In this document: positions 1 through 12,100 of the stretch, in pieces
Layout of the letters: each line of letters starts with the position of its first letter
How positions within the stretch are numbered: the first letter of the stretch is position 1
Source: Nilaparvata lugens
Lineage: Eukaryota > Arthropoda > Insecta > Hemiptera > Delphacidae
Length of the DNA stretch: 64,000 nt
Direction: 5' to 3'
Assembly (NCBI RefSeq): GCF_014356525.2
Contig: NC_052511.1
Coordinates: 13,419,675 to 13,483,674 of the forward strand
The notes under the pieces: model-generated
Database searches by the model: none
Told to the model about the DNA's origin: nothing
What the model saw: only the letters and a program-made list of their open reading frames with translations
Translations under genes and position numbers: made by a program

Positions 1-1400
1 AGGAGAGTCGAACGTCTATACCCTGGGCAACATGGGCGCGCATCGCATTGTCTGCACCAAACTGCCAACTGTCGGCCACACGAGGGAAGCCATGACTGCG
101 GCCGGCAACACAACCACTCGACTGCTGGGCACTTTCCAGAAGGTTGACTATGTCATACTAGTTGGCTTGGGAGGCGGAGTGCCTCACTACACCGATTTCA
201 ACAAACACGTCAGGCTGGGAGATGTGGTTGTGGCGCATTCTACAAATAATAACAGGTAAGATTTTTGTTGAATCCATAATGATGTTGCGGAACTTCTCCA
301 CACTTGAAAAGCATTCAGATTGATAAAATTGGATTTGAAACTGATGCAATGTTTTCAAATTACAGTTGAATTCACATTTTTCTCAAAACAAAATTTAATA
401 CAGTATTTTTAAAAACTGAAACAATATCTAGACATGTATCTATCTGAAAAGCTAGATACTGTTACTTTGAAAACAATTAATAATTGAATGTTGTTAGTTA
501 CACAGCAGTGAGATTCACTTGAAACTTTCAGCATTGATCGAAAAGCTAGATTTGTGATAGAATTTGGAGCTACCACTAATTTGGAACTATCATAACCAAT
601 GCTAGCTTTTCATAAGAATTGCTAAAATTGTTACTGTTTCCCTACTTCGACTCAATGTTAGAATTGCTTAGTCTTAGTCTATAGTCTTCATAATAATATT
701 GCTGAAATTGTTACTGGTTTCCTAATTTTGACCCAATTTCAGAATTGCTTAGTTGTCATACGTATTGCTGAAATTGTTACTGGTTTCCTAATTTTGACCC
801 AATTTCAGAATTGCTTAGTTTTCATGCGAATTGCTGAAATTGTAACTGGTTTTCTAATTGTGACCGTGTTTGCCTACAGGAGAGTCGAACGTCTATACCC
901 TGGGCAACATGGGCGCGCATCGCATTGTCTGCACCAAACTGCCAACTGTCGGCCACACGAGGGAAGCCATGACTGCGGCCGGCAACACAACCACTCGACT
1001 GCTGGGCACTTTCCAGAAGGTTGATTACGTCATACTAGTTGGCTTGGGAGGCGGAGTGCCTCACTACACCGATTTCAACAAACACGTCAGGCTGGGAGAT
1101 GTGGTTGTGGCGCATTCCACAAACAATAACAGGTAAGATTTTTGTTGAATCCATAATGATGTTGCGGAACTTCTTCACACTTGAAAAGCATTTAGATTGA
1201 TAAAATTGGATTTGAAACGGATGAAATGTTTTCTAATTACAGTTGAATTCACATTTCTCTAATACCTTTCCATGCGAAAGATTAATAGATGAAACGATTC
1301 ATATCAGATTAACGTTTATATAGAATAAACTATTTTTGTTTCAGTATTTCTCAAAACAAAATTTAATACAGTATTTTTAAAAACTGAAACAATATTTTTC
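1..1400 (+). repeat. 877-bp tandem duplication carrying one coding exon
   Basis: Bases 1 to about 430 recur at 878 to about 1394. The exon (253 nt) is copied without any indel at an offset of exactly 877, with four base differences, all synonymous (Asp, Tyr, Ser and Asn codons). The following intron is also copied, but the second copy carries about 85 extra bases near 1260-1345. Similarity stops near 430 and 1394. Because 253 is not a multiple of three, splicing copy 1 to copy 2 would shift the frame and reach a stop. Only one copy can therefore be used per transcript, unless one copy is an assembly artefact from two haplotypes. Confidence 0.9.
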
Positions 1401-4400
1401 AAAATCAGCTGTTGAATTCACAGTTTCCTAATACCTTTCCATGCGAACAGAACCTTTTTCCATGAGACCTTCGTATGTATCCCGAACCAATGTCAACATA
1501 GTCTCACGATCATGTAATATATCTCACACACTATTCATTTTATTAAGTTTTGATGGTGAATGTTTCTCCCGATAATCTAATAAGTTGTACCATTAGGATT
1601 TGTCGAAAAAGTATTATCATAGACAAATAATGTTGATAATAATATAATCTAACGTTTATTTCTATAAGGCTAGTTGACAGTATTATTATACAACATCGAA
1701 GAAAATGAGGAAGGTATTAGTGATACTACTGTATATGATAAGAATAATGTATATAATATTGATAAAAGTAATCGTATTTATGTGAAACCATCTCTAAAAA
1801 CTATAATCCCAATTCAAATGCTTCTATTCATCAAGTTATTGGACAGACAATGAAAACATTGTGAAATTCTTATTGTAAATATACGTTATGATCTACAAGA
1901 ATACTGTTACCGTCTCAAATATTTATTGAGTTTTCTATAGTTGATCCATAAGGTTGATTGAAGAGGATAGGATGAGAATTATTTAAATGAGATGTCCAAC
2001 CAAATTTATCTGTTCGGTGATGGAACTTTTGATGGTTGATTCCTACTGGTTTTTAATTTTTATTCTATTCCAGAATATAATGTTGTTTTTCTTCTAATCA
2101 ACCTTGAATTATTGAAACGTTTCTATTTTATTTCAGGGCAGTCTATACTTACTGTGAAAACGCAAATGAAAGGCCTGATGGTCAGTTGGCATTCGACCAC
2201 AAAGACTACCAACCATCGAACTTCTGTTTGCAGCACATCGCATCTCAGCTCAAAGCACAAGTATGTTATTTATCAAACAGATTGTACTGCAAGTCAATTC
2301 TAACATAAATAAATAGAATAGTTTTGTGTATTACATTCCATCAATATAGACAGAATTATAAATTATTGAAATGAAAGTAAATTAGTTGTCTTGTATCTAT
2401 GCCAACTAGGCTACTGTCTGTGTCGTTATCAAACTTCAGTATAAAATAGCTATATATGATATAATAATAGCTATAATAGCTATATATTAAGAGCATAATG
2501 CGCGACTTTATCGTTCGCGCAAAACAGTTACCACGGGACGCGAAGCGGAGCGTGATAATTTTGCAAGAGCGATAAAGAAGCATTACGCGCGAATTACATA
2601 CAAAATTTTTCCTACAACTGCCCAAACCTGTTAAATTACTTATATCGGCGGAGTTAATAATAATTTGTCTTCACTGATATCCATCATGGCTGCATAGTGC
2701 AGAACCGGTACAATTACCGACTTTTTAGGTTAAGATCTGACCTTCTTTTGGCGAGCTGCTTACCATCAGCTGATTAGCGAGCGTAAAGAAACTCTTCTGC
2801 GCATGCGCAGTTGGTTAGCGAGCTAAAAAGTAGATTCTCCTCAGAAATAAGCTGTTTTACGAGGAGAATTGAGTATGTTAATTCTTTTTTTATGCGCAGT
2901 TGTAAATTAAATGATTTCTATTTTATCATCAAATTCAGTGTGTATTTAACTATAACAATTTCTGAGAAAATATAAATTTCTATTGTTAGCCAACTCCTTC
3001 ATATTTATTTTGAATCACTTTGAAAAAATGAATTTGTTATTCAATAACAAGTTTTACAATGCACAAAAGAAAAGAGACTACAATAATTTATTCATTACAA
3101 ATGCCAGTAGACTCGAGAAATTGATGTTTCCTTTGCAGTTTGCTTCAAGTTTTATGATGACAAATTATGTATTGTTTTGCAGTCTGAAGCAGAGGGCGAT
3201 GCTGCACCATGGCTGAAATATTTAGTCGAGGCTGAAAATATGCTGAGCTCAGCAGAAGCCGAGAGTGATTTCCGAAGACCTCCAAAAGAGACCGACAAGC
3301 TTTACATGAGTATAGGCGAGGAAGGAGTCATTGAAGTGGCCCATCCCACTTCCACCGACCCAGATTTACAGAAAAGGTAATTTATAAACACATGTTTATT
3401 CATTTATACAGGAACAAATCATACAATGATCGGGAGCGATCGAACACTTCGCTTGAAACTGCTCCTCTCCTCAATTTTCATAGATAAAGATGATTCTAAA
3501 ATAAAGTCATTTCAAGTTATTGTTGTAGTTAACCTATTGTTGCTTCAAAGTCAGCATATGTGTAAATTATCCACCTTTCAATTTATGTAGTCTATTTCTA
3601 TGAATAAACATGTAACGATGTAACACGTTTTTCTAAACAATGTTTTATTTTTAAATGTCCCAAGTCTATTAAATAAATAAAAGTCTATTTTTCAATCTGA
3701 TCAATCTTTATGCTGATTATTCCTAGGAAAGAGAATTAATTTCCTCAATCTTCCTGTAATGTATTCCTAATGTTAAGGCTGTTCGTACACCTTTTTATTT
3801 TTATTTAAATTGTATAATCTTTTTCAATATAATAATTGTTAAGATCATTATAAGATTGAGAAAAAGGGGCAACTGAAACTTTCAAGTGGTCTAATAAGCG
3901 AGTTATGGGTTACAATTATATTGAAAAAGATTATATCCAATTTAAATAATAAAAAAAGTGTACGGAACAGCCGTAATATATCAGAGAGTGGTTTTTGAAA
4001 CCAATATAACGATTTAGTCCAGTCAAATGGTCGTTTTTCAGGAAACAGCCCCGAAAGAATTTTTCTCGACGGTTCTATATGTATTTTGGGGCGCTGAATT
4101 CGAATCTGAAATTTTCTGACACGCCAGAGGGCGGCTTCACACCCAAAATCCCCCGAAATTTCGGACTTCAATTTTTCAATTTTACCATTTTATCTCGTAA
4201 ACCTTGAGTTTCTCAAGAAAAATCATTCTCGTCAAAATTAAAGAGAATAAAATTTCCAATAAATTGAGTGGTCGCGCAGGATTCTACCATTTTTGGTTCC
4301 GGAGCTACGAATTTTCAAAAAAGGGGTATTTTTAAGGGGTTTTCAAAATTATGCAAACCTACCACTTCCGAATTTTCGAAATTCGGGGGATTTTGGGGGT

Positions 4401-5130
4401 GAAGCCGCCCTCTGGCGTGTCAGAAAATTTCAGATTCGAATTCAGCGCCCCAAAATACATATAGAACCGTCGAGAAAAATTCTTTCGGGGCTGTTTCCTG
4501 AAAAACGACCATTTGACTGGACTAATTATCAAAATTATAAGAAGGCTTGATAGTGGGTAGGCTTTTTATCATTGACTTTCAATTTTCAACTTCATTGCAA
4601 TGAGGTCTCAGGCTTATTCTGGGAAATCTCAATTTGTGGTTTGGAGTTTTTCAGGCCGTACACAAGTGTATGAAATTGTCCTCCGGCTTCATAGACCAAA
4701 CTAGGCTCAAATTAAAGTATACACTCATGAATTGTCCAATAACGATTGTTTTTGAAACTTATTCTTTCACGATTATGGAATGACAGAAGTAAAATAATTA
4801 CGTTAATTATTCTAATTGGATTGTTGCAGATTGGAGGGCCGCTCCCGTATCCACACAGGAGTGATCGCGTCGGGCCGCGCCGTCTGCCGCAACGAACAGC
4901 TGCGTCAACAGTTCTCTGAGCAGCGAGTGGCGCTGGCCTGGGACTCTGAGTTCGACTCGGTCATCGAATCGGTGCAGGGCAACTGCAAGGACTGCTTTGC
5001 ACTGGTGAGGGGCATCTCCGACTACAAGGACGGCACACGCAAGTCGCCCTGGCAGCCGTACGCCGCTCTGGCCGCCGCCGCCGTCGTCAAGGCTATTGTC
5101 TGTGCTATGGACCCGCCTACTGATGCCTAG
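3..5130 (+). CDS. Nucleoside phosphorylase superfamily protein, C-terminal exons (5' end outside window)
   Basis: Coding exons are 3-255 or its duplicate 880-1132, then 2137-2260, 3183-3376 and 4830-5130, with stop TAG at 5128-5130. All introns are GT-AG and phases agree (an exon ending in AG joins GG or A to make Arg). About 290 residues are visible. The first exon reads SNVYTLGNMGAHRIVC and later GLGGGVPHYTDF and RLGDVVVAH. This is the glycine-rich strand-loop and GD(I/V)VV segment typical of the PNP/UDP phosphorylase and MTA/SAH nucleosidase fold. The last exon has IHTGVIASGRAV, then FALVRGISDYKDG, then WQPYAALAAAAVVKAI. The RGISDY aspartate is the position that acts on the purine base in nucleosidases of this superfamily. 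The substrate cannot be told from sequence: a nucleosidase and a catalytically altered relative are both possible. The start codon and N-terminal part are missing. The gene converges on LYRM7. The fold assignment is firm; the name is deliberately general. Confidence 0.85.
606..878 (+). repeat. 66-bp tandem array resembling a 3' splice site
   Basis: Units begin at 618 (diverged), 698, 764 and 830, with a 66-bp period in the last three. Each starts ATTGCTGAAATTG and runs through a pyrimidine-rich stretch to a CAG. The last unit ends in the real acceptor of the second exon copy at 878-879. Earlier units end in the acceptor-like AATTTCAG. Confidence 0.8.
2490..2597. repeat. Short inverted-repeat element (MITE-like)
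   Basis: An arm containing AATGCGCGACTTTATCG near 2490 is mirrored by AGCGATAAAGAAGCATT and CGCG near 2595, folding into an imperfect hairpin of about 105 bp. It is richer in CpG than the surrounding intron (2261-3182). The class is not known. Confidence 0.5.
2797..2810. promoter_or_regulatory. Palindromic NRF1-like site
   Basis: CTGCGCATGCGCAG is a perfect 14-bp palindrome that matches the consensus known for the NRF1 (Drosophila Ewg) family. It lies inside an intron of the phosphorylase-like gene, flanked by two copies of TTAGCGAGC. An intronic promoter or repeat-derived site is possible; use is not shown. Confidence 0.3.
3774..3976. mobile_element. MITE with about 65-bp inverted arms
   Basis: Arms 3774-3839 and 3911-3976 are reverse complements with a few mismatches. 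The outer ends read TAAGGCTGTTC and its mirror. The spacer is about 70 bp and there is no coding capacity. It lies in the last intron of the phosphorylase-like gene, 38 bp before a second, larger inverted repeat. Confidence 0.7.
4014..4525. repeat. Long inverted repeat, about 150-bp arms, in last intron
   Basis: Arm 4014-4164 is, by eye, an exact or nearly exact reverse complement of 4376-4525 over at least 130 bp, with a 211-bp spacer. Open frames in the arms mirror each other and are not conserved protein. In a transcript of the host gene the arms would form a near-perfect RNA duplex. The near-identity suggests a young insertion or continuing gene conversion. Confidence 0.85.
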
Positions 5131-5196
5131 ACTCAAATGGCTCATTATTTCTATTCATAGACAAAAACTGAAGTTTCATTCGTTTCATTTTTATTG

Positions 5197-5862
5197 TTCA
5201 GGCATTGGTTACATTGCTTTTTCAAACAGACTTACGCCCAATACACACTGAGGTGGTGTGGCGCTGACGTGGCACAGATGTGGCGAAGGCGTGGTGCTGA
5301 CGTTTGTAACTTCCATGTAAACATTGGTTCAATGCAAACAGAAATGGCGTGGCGAAACGCCACTCCAATTTGCATTGGACCATATTATGTTTATATAGGA
5401 GTGTCGTGAAAGTGGCAAAACTTCGGTGCCAGCGCCACGTGACTCCAGTGTAAATTGGGCCTAAGATTTAAAATAAAAAATACATTAAATTTCAATCCCA
5501 CTTTCCATTAAGAGCTGCTAGTTTATGTATAAATTTTAATACCTTTTTTGAAGACATAGTGACCTGTTTTCTAGGACACTTATTAAATCCAATCATATCT
5601 GTGGGTTTGATGGTCTATTATATTTAATAAGTGTCCTAGAAACCGGGCCTAACTTTTGTAAATAATAGCAAAACGTCTACTCACGTTGTAGAGTGCTTTA
5701 AGACAACATACATCCTTAACAATGTCTTAGTGATTATTAACTAGAAGTTTGATTTGATTCATTAACTAGCAGCTCTTAATGAAAAGTGGAATTGAAAATA
5801 ATCAATTTGTTTGATTTGAAATTGTAGACTGTTGAAAATAAATATTGTAACCAATGCCTGAA
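5197..5862. repeat. Composite nested hairpin directly downstream of the phosphorylase-like gene
   Basis: Three sets of inverted arms share one centre. The outer pair, 5197-5213 and 5846-5862, is an exact 17-bp match (TTCAGGCATTGGTTACA). The middle pair is 5487-5524 with 5762-5800. The inner pair is 5563-5588 with 5622-5647, around CTAGGACACTTATTAAAT. A separate MITE (5231-5465) interrupts the left half. The element starts 66 bp after the stop codon, so it probably supplies 3'-UTR sequence. Confidence 0.7.
5231..5465. mobile_element. MITE, 235 bp, with about 40-bp terminal inverted repeats
   Basis: The left end CTTACGCCCAATACACACTG mirrors the right end, which in reverse reads CTTAGGCCCAATTTACACTG. 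Similarity continues through a GTGGCGCTG block. The interior is GC-richer than its surroundings and repeats GTGGCG. It is inserted in the arm of the larger hairpin. A TTA-type target is possible but not certain. Confidence 0.7.
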
Positions 5863-8800
5863 CGGAACTCAGACTTTTCCTTGGTTTCCTATCATTCTCG
5901 TTTCAAGTAAAGCATCGAAAAAATGCAATATTGTTAATGTATTCCTATTGGTAGGAATCTCTTTCTTCAACCGAATTGAGGAATTTAATGAAAAGTATCA
6001 AACAAATGCATTACTTGGTGATTTAACAAGTGGAATTTCCAGCTGATGCTTGAATACAAGACACTTGTTTGATCTTTTAATCGTAGACTCTTGGCGAAAG
6101 CATTTCAACCGATTGATTCAATAATTTCAATTTAGTTTTTATTTCGTTTTAAACCACTAACTATTGATGAAAGGTTATAGCTACGGTACGCATTAGAAGA
6201 GTGGTCATCGAAAGATATTCTCTTGAATTTTCCCGACCAGCTTATGCGTATATCGACTGAATGAGAATATGCAGTTAACGTTTCCAAAGCTATAGTCTGT
6301 GCAGTAAACTGAACAATTTATACTTCAAATGCGTATGTATTTGTTTAATCGTAGGTGCTGGTTTTATTTAAAGGTGACTTGTTTAGTCTTGGTCTATTGA
6401 TTATAATTATTCAGATACTAGACTGTTAGTCTTAAGAAATAGATTTGACCTGTGATACATTTCACTTGGGCCTATCTCTCCCATTCCTTCGACTTGAACA
6501 ATATCCATTCAATTCTATGTTTCTATTTTATTTTGCCTGTTTATTGGGATTATCCAGAACATGAGAATTATCTCATCAACTCAATATCAAGATTTAGGAA
6601 AATTATCTGATTCAATTCTTTTAATATTTGTGATCACCACCAATACTTGTTATATTCGATATACGAGATTGTATTTCTATTCAGTTCCAAAAATTTTAGG
6701 ATTATAGAAGTTAATGATAGGTATAAAATTCAAAGATAAAAATAAGTACGAGTAGATATGACTTATTGAAATTTAAAAGTATAGATATAATATCTATTGA
6801 TAGTATAATACTACTTTAAACAGAATCTAGATTAATATTATCACAATCATAAAAAGGACTGAAAAATGGAACTCATTTTCCATTCGAGATTGATATTGAA
6901 TGTTAGGAAAACATCCGTCATTAGAATATATTCCACAAGAGAATGTCGATGTACTGAGTGGTAGATACCGACTTCAACTGACCATTTGAAAGCACCAATT
7001 ACGCATTGAGATCGGTTACAGTTGCAGGCCTATTCAAGTGTTGTTTGCTATTTCAAGAAGGAGTATCAAAATAAATGAAGAAATATTTCAAACAAAATAT
7101 TTATAGAGTAAACAATTTTATGTATATTCTTATTGAAGCCAATCTCAAATATGCAAATTATAGAATTGTATCTCAATAGACTTATTATATTTATAGTGTT
7201 ATTGAATAAAAGCGTCTCTTGTAAACCTTGAGAATTTTATAAAGACGTTTTGTTTAGAACTTTATATTATTACTCTGTTTGTTTGATATTATAAAAGTAA
7301 TTTTTGAGTGGCTCATTAACATGTGTAAGTATTTCTCATAATATCTTCTCTATCAGCCTTTCATTTCGATTATTCTTGAGATTCCGTATAAAATTCCAGA
7401 TATTTTATCATACTTATAGATACTGTATATATTTTATGAAAATTTCAAACAAATATTAATTTGTTGAATGAACAAAAATGAGTTTGTTTCTACAAAAGCT
7501 CTTGTCCCATAAGAGCTCTTGCCACATTTTTGTGTATGCCTATTTCATGTTCTATTTTGTGTGGCAATAAGTGGAAACTTCCAAACAGCTTTCCATTTTC
7601 CCAATTTTGTTTCATGTCACATATTGCCTGTTTTGCTATGTCATGTGTTGTAAAATAAGGCATCTTTCATGCTTTGTTTTGAGTATTGTATTTCTATTGT
7701 CTTGAATATTGTATTATTACTTAAAATAATGGTTTATTTCAAGTGGAATTCCTTAAAGAGATTTAATTGCAAATAGTTTTGTAAGATAAAATAGATAGTA
7801 ATCTTCTATATATATCATAGAAACAATATCATAAAAAGATTTATATAATAATATTAATTTACTAAAAAGATTGGAAATATACAAATAATGTACAATACAT
7901 ATCATGCCTTGAGTTTCCACTCTGCTTGTTTTTGACTGACATGTGAGTTGATTCAATTGAAATCAGTGCAATTATTAACTTGACCTTAGTAAAGTAATAC
8001 ATTAAAGCTTCAACAAACAAGAATTTCATAAATAACTAGACCAAGAATTCTCAATCTGTTCACAAAGGCTTCTTGACATCAATAAGTTGCAAATTTTATA
8101 AATTATCTAATCATATTTCCTCATCTTCCCATTGTAGTGACGTAGTGTTCACCCCATTGTTATACTTTTATAATATTTCTATCCTAATATGTAAAACGTG
8201 GCTTAAATGAACGAATTCTGTCAGAGAATTTGTGTTTTTGTGAGGAGTAACAGCTAACAATAATTTTTGGGCGAGATCTATAATTTCTATTATGTCCGCT
8301 TCTTCAAATTGTGTAATTTTAGTGTCTTCCTAATGATTAGTTGTGTTTATTGTGTATCATGCTAGCTTCTTTGAAGGTTCAGTGATTATAGTAATATTGT
8401 GGCTTCCTTGCTTAGAGATTTGTGTCTTTTTGAGTGAACAGACTTGACTAAATGTGTGTGATGTCCTATAGAATTGTGATATAATACAGAAAAATTTTAT
8501 TTATTTTTTATGTTTTGTTGGAATTTGTAATTTTAAGAAATTGATTATGTAATTTAATTATGATTTTGCACACAGTGTCTTCTATATGTGAAGATAATGT
8601 AATTTATATTTGTACTATTTTTGCTAAGTGAAATATGGCAATCTGTAAGTTGTTACCAAATTATTCTATTTTTGTTGAATATTGAGCACCTATATTTATT
8701 TTCTCACATTCTATTAATATTATTTTCGGCTAGAACTTGAAAAATAAACATTTGAACTATAATAATGACAAGTTATTTGATCCTTTCTGAATTATTAGAA

Positions 8801-9157
8801 CCTATTTTTTTAACGATTCTCAATAATGTTCTTGGCGCAGTAATATTTGGATGAAAGGCAACCGAAACGCGCATGGACGAGTTTGTTTTTAAAAATTATT
8901 GTTCAAAACATTATTTGCGAACTGAGGAACAGGATTCTGTCATTAGATTTGCGTAAAATTGATACATTCATTGATAGTATATATATTGTATACGTTTGTT
9001 ATTTAGTATACGTTTTTATTATTTTTTTATTCTTCTATATACAGTATCTACAAGAAACTTAGAACATCGCTATTTAAAACAATAAGCGTTCCAAGCTACT
9101 GGTTCGCATGTAACAGTGGGTATTTGAGTTCTAAAACTACATTAATTATTAAAAAAA

Positions 9158-12100
9158 TTAACTTGGTGCAGATTTTTGTTGTTGACAGCATCCCGTTGAT
9201 TGGGGTGCAGAGGCGCTTGAGGAGGCTGCACCACTTATGAATGGCGCATTATTTTCATAACGAATATCTGGCCTCATTTGCAATTCTGAAAGAAAATCAT
9301 CCCGTTGAGTTCAATCTCAATCTAAATTTACAGTACATTCGTGCAATTTTGCATCAAGCAATTCACAATTCTGGAACAAGGACATTCCAGTTTAATTTGT
9401 AATATATGCAAACCATTAAATTTGCTATTCTACCATTCCCACTTGAAGTAGAGTTGAAAAATTATACCAATACCAAATATGTTAGAAATTTGACCATTCG
9501 TTCAAACACTTTTCACAAAAGTACTACTCTGAAAAGTACTATTATAACTCTTAAGTTATATAATTACTAATATAACTCTACACAAGTCCAGAATACCTAA
9601 TTAGGTGCTTCATAGTGATACTGTGTTAACTATGTTAACTGACATCCTATTGGTCATATCCGATTTTCTCATAATTTTCAAGTATTTCTCACCTAAAAAA
9701 CGATCACATATTTAATGTTACAGTCTATAACTCCCGATATAGTTTGATCGTCCGTTTAACGAACCTCAAATTTAACCATTAGTTTGATCATGGTTGAACG
9801 TAACCGGTGTTGGTAAAACATGATTTGGCTTATTTGACCAATGGAGAAAGACAGAGATAGTTGGAAGATGATTGTGGAGGAGGCCAAAGCCCACATCGGG
9901 CTGTAGCGCCAGGATAAGTAAGTAAGACATTCAAACACGTTGAAATCAAATGTCTTGACCGAGCTTGGTGAAACCATGCATAAGTAATTAGCTTAATTCC
10001 AAAAATGGTTGAAAAAATTATATAGGATATTTCTGTGCACCCTTAGTTACATTATAAATACTGTATGCTGAAAAACATCCACGTCACTTGAATATTATAA
10101 AAGAATTTGACTTACCATAAATACCAGGGTCTTTCTCTTTAGCTTGCACCACTCTTGTCCGTAGTTCCTCTTCGACGGAAATAGAAAATTTAACCAACTG
10201 AAACAAAAACCATAAAATGATACATTACTGTAAAAAAATGACAACACGTTGAAATCTCTTGACCAAGCTTAGTGAAACCGTGCATAAGTAATTTCCTTAA
10301 TTCCAAAAATGAAAACATAATATTTGAAAAAATACATTTATTAAATAAGAATACAAGATATACTTGATTGCAATTTGAACGATTGAATTAAACCTATTGT
10401 TAATTGAACGATTAAATTTGTATAGAATCTATGTGATTCTGAAAAATATCTTAATATTTCCTCCAAAATGTTAATTTAGTTCTATATAAGTTTTTTTGTT
10501 TATTAATACAAACTATTTTGCATCAACATCACAGAGAAATAGTTGAAGAGAAAAATCCAATAAATAACATTCATTACTTTCCTCTCTATTTTAGTGTTCA
10601 GTGAAGCAGAGCAGTTCTACGTGAAAAAATACAATGGGCATGCCTTCCGAGCTTTTCCAGCTTATTTGGCAATTTATCTTGAAATTTGGAAGAGCCAAGT
10701 ACAAAACTTGAAGATTCTTCTAACTAGACCCGCTTATATCATTATACTGCTCTGAGATTCACTTTAAACTATCAGCATTTGTTGAAAATAACGTCAATGC
10801 TTCCCATTAAATAAATTCTGGCAGTTTAAAGTGAACCTTACAATCGCTTTAGGGCAATTGTTTAAAATCAGCCAGTAGATGAAACCAATGTACCTAGAAT
10901 ACAAGGTAGTGGCCGCAAAGATGCGCAATAACAAATCCAAACCAGCTGGTCGGTGTGACGTCATTGGTGCTCTAATATCTATTCTTCCTATCTTTTCAAT
11001 GTTAAATATTGAGCAACTTTGTAAGTCTTTTTCTCAAAAAGTAAATAACTTTCAACTCCCATCGACATCTCCTATGATTCATACAATATTTATCTTCAAT
11101 TTTTCTAGAAATGTGATACTTTTAAACGGCTGGATCTTTCAGAATGATCGATTTTGTAAGAGCCTGCACATCGAATTGCTCCCTTATTGAAAATTAACAT
11201 GCTTTTCCTGGCTCTTTTGTAATTCGATTACTCAATGTTAATGCATTTTATGAATCGATCATTGAATAAGAAATTAAAAACGTGATAACATTGATTGTAC
11301 TATAATATTATTTCTCTCACAATTCTTTATCTTGTATGTGTAGCCTACTGTATATTACATAGAATCAGTAGAACATCTTGCCGGTTCAACATCTTTAATC
11401 CTTCAGGAGTGCACTCCTAATTCAGGAAAAAAATTATTTACACATATCCACATACTTTAACCAGGTGATAGTTGTGTGTTACGGTCATATACAACATTTA
11501 TCTTATTTTTCTCGAGCAACTTTGTAAGTCTTTCTCTAAAATAGTAAATAACTTTCAAGTATCATCGACATCTCCTACGATTTATACAATATTGTATAAA
11601 TTGCAATTTGAAAAAATATGTTGAAATATGCCCAACTATCATCTCTCCGGTTATAGGAAAATAATGTGGAGATTGAAAAGAATTGGAATTCACCACACAT
11701 TATCCTTTTTTAAGTGTATGAGAGTTTAATTTCTAGAATAGAAATGCCCTCAGAGTTGGTTGAAGATATTTCATCCTTACGTAGTCTTTCAAACAGGCAT
11801 TCAACCGATCACTTGTCTTAAAGAATTATCAAGTTTATTAGAAGGTATATATTGTAGGATCCTTATAGTATGAATTCATATTCATACGTATACTTTTCAA
11901 TCTATGATTCATTTTTATTAAATCATGACGAGTTGGTTTTCCCTTTCACAAATAAAGAATTAGAGTTTTAAAATAAGAGAACAAGTATCAATTGAAGATT
12001 CCTCTCACTAATAATAAATGAGAAATATGTGTTTCACAATACGAGAGCAAGTATTCAATACAATTCTCAATTATTGAGAATTCCCCACGCGGTATGCATG

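Larger units (their letters stand above)
5131..9157. other. Intergenic region between two convergent genes
   Basis: The region holds the 3' flank of the phosphorylase-like gene. Candidate AATAAA signals for that gene are at 5472-5477 and 5837-5842. A nested hairpin element lies at 5197-5862. The rest is AT-rich DNA with no supported exon on either strand. For LYRM7, minus-strand AATAAA signals are at 9026-9031 and 9015-9020, about 130 nt past its stop. Confidence 0.6.

Noticed and set aside
728..1024. 98-codon plus-strand frame running into exon copy 2
   Set aside because: It translates the 66-bp array and then the exon in the wrong frame.
3848..4550. Two long open frames (minus 3848-4171, plus 4293-4550) with matching peptides
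   Set aside because: They are the two arms of an inverted repeat read on opposite strands; no homology to a protein family.
4807..5145. 112-codon frame on the minus strand
   Set aside because: Exact antisense shadow of the last exon of the phosphorylase-like gene.
9756..9977. 73-codon minus-strand frame
   Set aside because: Antisense of a LINE 3' end whose plus-strand reading is the recognisable one.
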